DNA of 64,000 nucleotides from Enterobacter cloacae complex sp. R_G8 (lineage in GTDB: Bacteria > Pseudomonadota > Gammaproteobacteria > Enterobacterales > Enterobacteriaceae): contig NZ_CP102246.1 of NCBI RefSeq assembly GCF_024599795.1, forward strand, positions 1,054,001 through 1,118,000. Direction: 5' to 3'. Position 1 is the first letter of the stretch. Every line of letters starts with the position of its first letter. Of the stretch, positions 58,428 through 64,000 are shown in pieces. A program made the translations under genes and the position numbers. The notes beneath the pieces are model-generated. The model had not been told where the DNA came from. It did not search any database and worked only from the letters and a program-made list of their open reading frames with translations.

Positions 58428-59526
58428 ATGTTTGAAATTAATCCGGTAAAAAACCGTATTCAGGACCTCACGGAGCGCTCTGACGTTCTTAGGGGGTATC
58501 TTTGACTACGATGCCAAGAAAGAGCGTCTTGAAGAAGTAAACGCCGAGCTGGAACAGCCGGACGTCTGGAACGAGCCAGAACGCGCGCAGGCGCTGGGTA
58601 AAGAGCGTTCCTCTCTCGAAGCTATCGTAGATACGCTGGATCAAATGGCTCAGGGACTGGAAGACGTTTCCGGTTTGCTGGAGCTGGCTGTAGAAGCCGA
58701 CGACGAAGAAACCTTTAATGAAGCCGTGGCAGAACTCGACGTGCTGGAAGAGAAGCTGGCGCAGCTTGAGTTCCGTCGTATGTTCTCCGGCGAATACGAT
58801 AACGCTGACTGCTATCTCGACATTCAGGCGGGTTCTGGCGGTACTGAAGCACAGGACTGGGCCAGCATGCTGATGCGCATGTACCTGCGCTGGGCAGAAG
58901 CGCGTGGTTTCAAAACCGAAATTATCGAAGAGTCTGAAGGTGAAGTGGCTGGCATTAAGTCCGTCACCATCAAGATCATTGGTGACTACGCCTACGGCTG
59001 GCTGCGTACCGAAACCGGCGTTCACCGCCTGGTACGTAAGAGCCCGTTCGACTCCGGTGGCCGTCGTCATACCTCCTTCAGCTCCGCGTTTGTTTACCCC
59101 GAAGTTGACGAAGATATCGATATCGAAATCAACCCGGCGGATCTGCGTATCGACGTTTATCGCGCATCTGGCGCGGGCGGACAGCACGTTAACCGTACGG
59201 AATCGGCGGTACGTATTACCCACATTCCAACCGGGCTGGTAACACAGTGCCAGAACGACCGTTCCCAGCATAAGAACAAAGACCAGGCCATGAAGCAGAT
59301 GAAAGCGAAGCTTTATGAGCTGGAGATGCAGAAGAAAAATGCTGAGAAACAGGCGATGGAAGACAACAAGTCCGACATCGGTTGGGGCAGCCAGATCCGT
59401 TCTTATGTCCTTGATGACTCCCGCATCAAAGACCTGCGCACCGGGGTTGAAACCCGTAACACGCAGGCGGTGCTGGACGGCAGCCTGGATCAATTTATCG
59501 AAGCAAGTTTGAAAGCAGGGTTATGA
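58428..59526 (+). CDS. prfB: Peptide chain release factor 2, with programmed +1 frameshift
   Basis: RF2 ends translation at UGA and UAA. The coding sequence is split: 25 codons from ATG 58428 reach an in-frame TGA at 58503-58505; skipping T58503 continues into the main frame to 59526, giving 365 residues, as in E. coli. The stop-recognition motif SPF (SPFDSGG) and the catalytic GGQ (GAGGQHVNR) are present. The residue before SGAGGQ is Ala (RASGAGGQ), as in most bacteria, where E. coli K-12 has the less active Thr246. lysS follows after 9 bp. Confidence 0.98.
58491..58505 (+). other. Programmed +1 frameshift site in prfB
   Basis: AGGGGG (internal Shine-Dalgarno), TAT, CTT and the in-frame TGA, followed by C. 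This is the classical autoregulatory cassette: when RF2 is scarce, ribosomes slip from CTT to TTT and continue in the +1 frame. Confidence 0.97.
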
Positions 59527-59535
59527 GGAACCAAC

Positions 59536-61053
59536 ATGTCTGAACAACAAGCACAGGGCGCTGACGCGGTAGTCGATCTTAACAACGAACTGAAAACCCG
59601 CCGCGAGAAGCTGGCAGCGCTGCGCGAGCAGGGCGTGCCGTTCCCGAACGATTTTCGTCGTGATCACACCTCAGACCAACTGCACGCTGACTTCGACGCT
59701 AAAGAAAACGAAGAGCTGGAAGCGCTGAACATCGAAGTGGCCGTTGCGGGCCGCATGATGACCCGTCGTATCATGGGTAAAGCTTCTTTCGTTACCCTGC
59801 AGGACGTGGGCGGCCGCATTCAGCTGTATGTTTCCCGTGACGATCTGCCGGAAGGCATCTACAACGAGCAGTTCAAGAAGTGGGACCTGGGCGATATCCT
59901 CGGCGCGAAAGGTAAACTGTTCAAAACCAAGACCGGTGAACTGTCTATCCACTGTACCGAACTGCGTCTGCTGACCAAAGCCCTGCGCCCGCTGCCGGAC
60001 AAATTCCACGGCCTGCAGGATCAGGAAGCGCGCTACCGTCAGCGTTACCTGGATCTCATCTCTAACGATGAATCCCGCAAGACCTTCAAAATTCGCTCTC
60101 AGATCATGGCCGGTATCCGCCAGTTCATGGTTAACCGCGACTTTATGGAAGTAGAAACCCCAATGATGCAGGTGATCCCTGGCGGCGCATCTGCGCGTCC
60201 GTTCATCACCCATCATAACGCCCTGGATCTGGACATGTACCTGCGTATCGCGCCGGAACTGTACCTGAAGCGTCTGGTGGTGGGTGGGTTCGACCGCGTG
60301 TTCGAAATCAACCGTAACTTCCGTAACGAAGGTATCTCAGTGCGTCATAACCCAGAGTTCACCATGATGGAACTCTATATGGCGTATGCCGATTACAAAG
60401 ATCTGATCGAGCTGACCGAATCCCTGTTCCGCACCCTGGCACAGGACATTCTGGGCACCACGCAGGTCCCTTACGGTGAAGAAGTGTTCGACTTCGGCAA
60501 GCCGTTCGAAAAACTGACCATGCGCGAAGCCATCAAAAAATACCGCCCGGAAACCAACATGGCGGATTTGGATAACTTCGATTCTGCGAAAGCGATCGCT
60601 GAAAGCATCGGTATTAAAGTCGAGAAGAGCTGGGGTCTGGGCCGTATCGTGACTGAGATCTTCGAAGAAGTGGCAGAAGCGCACCTGATTCAGCCGACCT
60701 TCATCACTGAATACCCGGCTGAAGTCTCTCCGCTGGCGCGTCGTAATGACGAGAACCCGGAGATCACTGACCGCTTTGAATTCTTCATCGGTGGCCGTGA
60801 AATCGGTAACGGCTTTAGCGAACTGAACGATGCTGAAGATCAGGCGCAGCGCTTCCAGGATCAGGTTGACGCGAAAGCGGCAGGCGACGACGAAGCGATG
60901 TTCTTCGACGAAGACTACGTGACGGCCCTGGAGCACGGTCTTCCACCAACGGCGGGTCTGGGTATTGGTATCGACCGCATGGTGATGCTGTTCACCAACA
61001 GCCACACCATCCGCGACGTGATCCTGTTCCCGGCGATGCGTCCGGTGAAATAA
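59536..61053 (+). CDS. lysS: Lysyl-tRNA synthetase
   Basis: LysS attaches lysine to tRNA-Lys. The 505 residues equal the E. coli length. The N-terminal OB fold ([16 protein letters not shown]) binds the anticodon; class II motifs follow: motif 1 around [10 protein letters not shown], motif 2 [15 protein letters not shown], motif 3 [12 protein letters not shown] near the C-terminus. The constitutive gene follows prfB after 9 bp and ends at a strong terminator. Confidence 0.98.
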   Translation: MSEQQAQGADAVVDLNNELKTRREKLAALREQGVPFPNDFRRDHTSDQLHADFDAKENEELEALNIEVAVAGRMMTRRIMGKASFVTLQDVGGRIQLYVSRDDLPEGIYNEQFKKWDLGDILGAKGKLFKTKTGELSIHCTELRLLTKALRPLPDKFHGLQDQEARYRQRYLDLISNDESRKTFKIRSQIMAGIRQFMVNRDFMEVETPMMQVIPGGASARPFITHHNALDLDMYLRIAPELYLKRLVVGGFDRVFEINRNFRNEGISVRHNPEFTMMELYMAYADYKDLIELTESLFRTLAQDILGTTQVPYGEEVFDFGKPFEKLTMREAIKKYRPETNMADLDNFDSAKAIAESIGIKVEKSWGLGRIVTEIFEEVAEAHLIQPTFITEYPAEVSPLARRNDENPEITDRFEFFIGGREIGNGFSELNDAEDQAQRFQDQVDAKAAGDDEAMFFDEDYVTALEHGLPPTAGLGIGIDRMVMLFTNSHTIRDVILFPAMRPVK

Positions 61054-61067
61054 CGTCGTCCAGACTG

Positions 61068-61102
61068 AAAAAGCCCCGTGCGATAGTCGCCGGGGCTTTT
61101 TT
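61068..61102. terminator. Bidirectional terminator between lysS and idi
   Basis: AAAAAGCCCCG / CGGGGCTTTTTT form a stem with T residues on the lysS side and A residues (T on the minus strand) on the idi side, so it can serve both convergent genes. The idi stop lies at its right edge. Confidence 0.9.
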
Positions 61103-61643
61103 ATTTGGCGGCGAAGGCCCGCAGTTTTTCGCGTGCGGTCGTCGCTTCCATCACCATCCAGGGGCTAAAGGCCCACGGTGTGGCATCCAGGGCCTGGAAC
61201 AATGCGTCCAGATCAACCCATTCGTATGCCATCACTTCATCACTGTTGATCGTCAGCCCATTCGTGATCCTGGCGGCAAAGACCGGGCAAATCTCATTTT
61301 CGACGATCCCGGAAGGATCGGTTTCGCAGTAGCGAAACTCAGCGGCGACAGGGGTGATATCGGTAATTTCCGCACCCACTTCGAAGCGACAACGGCGAAC
61401 AATAGCTTGCTCAATCTCTTCGCCAGATTGCGGATGTCCGCAGACTGAGTTCGTCCACACACCCGGCCAGGCTTTTTTGCTTAATGCGCGACGGGTGATC
61501 AGACACTCCCCTTTGGCGTTAAACAGCCAGGAGGAGAACGCCAGATGTAGCGGAGTGTGGGAGGTATGTGCTGCGTACTTTTCCTGAGTGCCAATCACCA
61601 TTCCCTGGTCATTTACCAAAATAACGTGTTCTTGAATACTCAT
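61101..61643 (-). CDS. idi: Isopentenyl-diphosphate delta-isomerase (type I)
   Basis: Idi interconverts isopentenyl and dimethylallyl diphosphate for isoprenoid synthesis; it is a Nudix-fold metal enzyme. ATG 61643 ([12 protein letters not shown]) gives 180 residues (E. coli 182). The active-site Cys is in [10 protein letters not shown] and the Glu in EYENEICP-like ENEICPVF. Seven upstream codons to 61664 are rejected. Confidence 0.96.
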   Translation of the reverse strand: MSIQEHVILVNDQGMVIGTQEKYAAHTSHTPLHLAFSSWLFNAKGECLITRRALSKKAWPGVWTNSVCGHPQSGEEIEQAIVRRCRFEVGAEITDITPVAAEFRYCETDPSGIVENEICPVFAARITNGLTINSDEVMAYEWVDLDALFQALDATPWAFSPWMVMEATTAREKLRAFAAK

Positions 61644-61805
61644 TGATGCTCCAGTGCTAACCATGCGGATGGTTAAGCACCATCAGCGACGCCATTATAC
61701 TGCATTCTTATACGAACGGTTTGACCCACAGAGCGGAAAAGGGCTGACCCATTTCTGTTTGGGCTGGTATCATAGGGCGCCATTCACGCTGACCGAGGAT
61801 CTGTT

Positions 61806-62549
61806 TTGTTTGCAGGAAGCCTGACGAGAAACCCCATCACTGCTGTTTTCTGCCTGACGCTGGCGCTAATACTGGCAGGCTGTTCAGGGAGAAAATCTTC
61901 AGACATGGGCAGCTATTCCGGCGCGGTGTATACCGTGAAGCGCGGGGATACGCTGTACCGGATTTCGCGCGCGACGGGGACCAGCGTGAAGGATCTGGCG
62001 CGTCTGAATAACATCTCTCCGCCTTACACCATCGAAGTGGGGCAGAAGCTGAAGGTTAACGGCAGTTCGTCCTCGGGCAGAAAATCCTCGTCGAAAGGCA
62101 AAACAGCCAAAGTGACGCCCTCTTACGCGGTGCCGCAGTCCTCCTGGCCGCCTGTCGGGCAGCGCTGCTGGATCTGGCCGGCCAGCGGCAAAGTGGTATT
62201 GCCATACTCCTTGTCCGAAGGGGGCAACAAAGGTATCGATATTGCAGCCGCGCGCGGTACGCCGGTTTATGCATCCGGCGCAGGGAAGGTGGTGTACGTG
62301 GGCAATCAGCTGCGCGGTTACGGTAATTTGATCATGATTAAGCATGGTGAAGACTACATCACGGCCTATGCGCATAACGACACAATGCTGGTTAACAATG
62401 GTCAGAACGTGAAGGCGGGGCAGAAGATCGCCACCATGGGCAGCACGGGGACGGATACGGTGAAGCTGCACTTCCAGATCCGTTATAAGGCCACCGCCAT
62501 CGACCCACTGCGTTATCTCCCGGCGCAGGGCAGCAAGCCGAAGTGCTAA
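61806..62549 (+). CDS. actS: LysM/LytM-domain amidase activator lipoprotein ActS (YgeR)
   Basis: ActS is an outer-membrane lipoprotein that activates peptidoglycan amidases. TTG 61806 is the likely start, with GAGG 7 bp upstream, giving 247 residues (E. coli 251). A signal peptide with lipobox LAGC ends at about residue 26; one LysM domain follows ([19 protein letters not shown]), then a Ser/Lys linker and a LytM domain. The LytM zinc site is degenerate (NKGIDI where active enzymes have HxGxD, and KLHFQI for HxH), as expected of an activator without its own activity. Confidence 0.93.
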   Translation: MFAGSLTRNPITAVFCLTLALILAGCSGRKSSDMGSYSGAVYTVKRGDTLYRISRATGTSVKDLARLNNISPPYTIEVGQKLKVNGSSSSGRKSSSKGKTAKVTPSYAVPQSSWPPVGQRCWIWPASGKVVLPYSLSEGGNKGIDIAAARGTPVYASGAGKVVYVGNQLRGYGNLIMIKHGEDYITAYAHNDTMLVNNGQNVKAGQKIATMGSTGTDTVKLHFQIRYKATAIDPLRYLPAQGSKPKC

Positions 62550-62629
62550 GTGATTATTTTATCGCCATTTAGTTGCGAAGAGGCTTGTATGAAGAAGCGT
62601 AAGGTCTATAATGCCTTACGCACCTCAAA

Positions 62630-62703
62630 GCGGGCGTAGTTCAATGGTAGAACGAGAGCTTCCCAAGCTCTATACGAGGGTTCGATTCCCTTCGCCCGCT
62701 CCA
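62630..62703 (+). tRNA. glyU: tRNA-Gly (anticodon CCC)
   Basis: 74 bases from GCGGGCG to the encoded CCA fold as a cloverleaf: acceptor GCGGGCG / CGCCCGC, D arm GTTC / GAAC, anticodon arm AGAGC / GCTCT with loop TTCCCAA (anticodon CCC at 62662-62664), and T arm AGGGTTCGATTCCCT. It corresponds to E. coli glyU, which follows actS there too. Its 3' end is a plausible phage or island attachment site, since unrelated DNA follows directly. Confidence 0.97.
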
Positions 62704-62708
62704 GATCA

Positions 62709-62738
62709 CTGATAAATAAGCACATTGTTATTTATCAG
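62709..62738. other. Perfect AT-rich inverted repeat just after the tRNA
   Basis: CTGATAAATAA and TTATTTATCAG form an exact 11-bp inverted repeat around 8 nt, starting 6 bp after the tRNA CCA. There is no T-run. It may be the tRNA transcript end or part of an integration site. Confidence 0.6.
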
Positions 62739-63245
62739 CTAGTTACTTTACCCCGCTAATGCAGGTACAGCCGTAACTACACATTGCACAATCGCCGCGC
62801 CTGTCGCGTGGTTGGTGTGTGGTAGTCGGGAGCACATCACCGCGCTGGCAGTGGTTTCAACGTTCTTACTGCGACAGCCCAACAACGAACAAAAGCCGCC
62901 TACCCGGCATAATCCCGAAGACTTTTAGTGAAGCGCATTTTAGCCCGATGCCCCCGTTCTGTCGCCGTCGCGAGACGCCGCAGGGGATAAACAGGTTTAT
63001 GGTGGTCACGGTACTTGCAGACCATATGCAAGCTCTGCCGGCGGTTCGGCCTCTCTCCCCTTGGGTACATGGTCATCCTGATAAACATCACTAACTGACA
63101 TAACCCTGATGAAGTCGCCAGAGGCTCCGCTTGTTGTCTTACCACCAACGGGGTTTTATGGATTCTATTGCGGTATGTGTATGGAATCATGTATGTGATA
63201 GCTTTGGTACACTGCATAAAAACAAGTACTGCTGGATGGAACACG
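62739..63245. other. Unexplained region after tRNA-Gly
   Basis: About 500 bp, with composition mixed and unlike the core genome. A plus-strand frame at 62819-63094 and an overlapping minus-strand frame at 62900-63274 both lack a good ribosome-binding site and any motif I know, so neither is called a gene. I see no intact integrase or insertion sequence. It is probably the remnant-rich left end of an island. Confidence 0.45.
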
Positions 63246-63596
63246 ATGCGCACACAGAAAAGTCTTAAAGACATTTATGAAGCCAGATGCGCAAGGTACG
63301 AGAAGCACCTGCACGCTGGTATGGATACCACCTCAATCATACTGAAAGGGCATCTTTTCGTTGAGGAATTGCTTTTTGATATTCTGAAATTGCATTGCCG
63401 GAATAGCGTCCCGATTGAGAATATTAAGCTCGGCTTTAGCCATAAGCTGAGCCTAGTGCATGCTATGTTTGGATCTCATTTACCGGGCGTGGAATTCCCT
63501 AAAAATGTTTGGGCTGCTTTGGACAAATTGAACAAGTTGCGGAATGCACTTGCACATAACATTGACTCTCCAAGAGCTGCCGAAGTATTTAAGTAA
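63246..63596 (+). CDS. Small HEPN-like protein (possibly frameshifted)
   Basis: A 116-residue all-helical protein, MRTQKSLKDIYEARC..., with ILKGHLFVEELLFDIL near residue 33 and KLNKLRNALAHN near residue 95. The RNALAH segment is an Rx4H motif, as in HEPN-domain ribonucleases of toxin-antitoxin and abortive-infection systems. ATG 63246 is preferred; the frame is open to 63168. The TAA at 63594 may be premature, because the +1 frame beyond it reads on as plausible helix (see the next entry). Base composition is lower in GC than the core genes around it. Function as a toxin is inference from the motif alone. Confidence 0.55.
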   Translation: MRTQKSLKDIYEARCARYEKHLHAGMDTTSIILKGHLFVEELLFDILKLHCRNSVPIENIKLGFSHKLSLVHAMFGSHLPGVEFPKNVWAALDKLNKLRNALAHNIDSPRAAEVFK

Positions 63597-63762
63597 AGCT
63601 GCTGTTAATCGATTCCTGACTGAGAAAGATATTCCGGTGGCGGAGCTGGCACTGCTTATCGATCCGGCTTGGTTCATCATCCTGATGGAACATAAGAAGT
63701 TAATGAACGTCCGTTACAGCCGGGATACTGTTCATGGACGAAGCAACCAGCCATCTGGATGA
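63589..63762 (+). pseudogene. Out-of-frame continuation of the HEPN-like gene
   Basis: In the frame shifted by one base from the HEPN-like gene, the sequence reads LSKAAVNRFLTEKDIPVAEL and then ALLIDPAWFIILMEHKK before losing sense near 63700, where exporter sequence begins. This could be the original C-terminus, separated by a one-base change near 63590, or chance. The junction at about 63700 suggests a recombination breakpoint. Confidence 0.35.
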
Positions 63763-63934
63763 AGAAAATGAAAAACTTATCAACCGCGCCATATCCGGCC
63801 TTGATATGACCCGCATTATCATTGCACACCGTCCGTCGACCATCGCTTCTGCTGACAGAGTTATCTGCCTGGGAACACATCACAGCCCGGAACACAGTAA
63901 CGAAGGGCATGAATCAAAGGGGATCCATCTATGA
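63707..63934 (+). pseudogene. C-terminal fragment of a peptide-exporting ABC transporter (CvaB/MchF type)
   Basis: The frame from 63707 encodes the last part of an ABC ATPase: Walker B plus D-loop in GILFMDEATSHLDEENEK and the H-loop in RIIIAHRPSTIASADRV. DEATSHLD and this H-loop context resemble exporters with an N-terminal C39 peptidase, which cleave and export double-glycine microcins and bacteriocins. All upstream parts (peptidase, membrane domain, Walker A) are missing, so it cannot function alone. A stop precedes it at 63704. Its own stop overlaps the next start (ATGA). Confidence 0.7.
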
Positions 63935-64000
63935 AAACTGGCTTTATGAGTTCTCTGCTTGCTTTGCTGGTTCTGGGGGCTGCTAACAGTTCGTTTGCCC
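63931..64000 (+). CDS. Start of a secreted protein (cut by window end)
   Basis: The first 23 codons read MKTGFMSSLLALLVLGAANSSFA, a typical Sec signal peptide with a cleavage site after SFA. AAAGGGG lies 8 bp upstream, and the start overlaps the stop of the exporter fragment (ATGA). The mature protein lies beyond the window, so no function can be given. Confidence 0.6.
   Translation, partial: MKTGFMSSLLALLVLGAANSSFA

Noticed and set aside
63210..63229. LexA box (sequence like CTG...CAG near 63210)
   Set aside because: The right arm lacks CAG at the required 10-bp spacing, so it does not meet the consensus.
62704..64000. Intact integrase or insertion sequence next to the tRNA
   Set aside because: No tyrosine-recombinase or transposase motif is readable on either strand in the visible part.

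Overview
The window is chromosomal DNA from a member of the Enterobacteriaceae. Gene order and protein sequences follow the E. coli 63-66 min region closely (rsmE-endA-sprT-galP-metK, speA-speB, loiP-tktA-epd-pgk-fbaA-mscS-argO-yggE-argP-rpiA-serA-ygfA-ssrS-zapA-ygfB-pepP-ubiH-ubiI-gcvTHP-ygfF-bglA-yqfA-ygfZ-sdhE-cptA-fldB-xerD-dsbC-recJ-prfB-lysS-idi-actS-glyU). It is not E. coli itself: there is an RpiR-type regulator beside bglA, a 16 kb catabolic insertion, and a family of CCCTCACCC...GGGAGAGGG palindromes between genes. An Enterobacter, Lelliottia or Klebsiella-like host is my best guess, from protein similarity recalled and not searched.

Layout. 1-8948: housekeeping genes for rRNA methylation, periplasmic endonuclease, galactose uptake, S-adenosylmethionine synthesis and the arginine-agmatine-putrescine route. 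8952-24632: an accessory catabolic block inserted between speB and loiP. It holds a divergent MFS transporter, then a fourteen-gene rightward array (Rieske ferredoxin, unknown small protein, Rieske oxygenase, SDR, IclR regulator, extradiol-type VOC dioxygenase, ferredoxin reductase, MFS transporter, cupin, alpha/beta hydrolase, second SDR, aspartate-dehydrogenase-like protein, aldehyde dehydrogenase, ThDP-dependent enzyme) and a convergent OprD-type porin. 24843-62549: core genes for the pentose phosphate pathway and lower glycolysis, osmotic protection, amino-acid export, serine and glycine metabolism, ubiquinone synthesis, flavinylation, recombination, translation and cell-envelope remodelling. 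62630-64000: a tRNA-Gly(CCC) gene followed by the start of what looks like an island, with a HEPN-like gene that may be frameshifted, a 5'-truncated peptide-exporter ATPase, and the beginning of a secreted protein cut by the window edge.

The most interesting part is the catabolic block. It supplies outer-membrane entry (porin), inner-membrane entry (two ACS-type transporters), ring hydroxylation (oxygenase, ferredoxin, reductase), dehydrogenation (SDR), ring cleavage (VOC enzyme with a 2-His-1-Glu site) and an unusual lower route (hydrolase, ThDP enzyme, aldehyde dehydrogenase, aspartate-dehydrogenase homologue) without the standard meta-cleavage hydratase/aldolase/acylating dehydrogenase. 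Three near-identical palindromes of the form GTTTCA-N4-TGAAAC flank its divergent promoters and are the probable operators of the IclR protein it encodes; a weaker fourth copy lies upstream of the porin. I cannot name its substrate.
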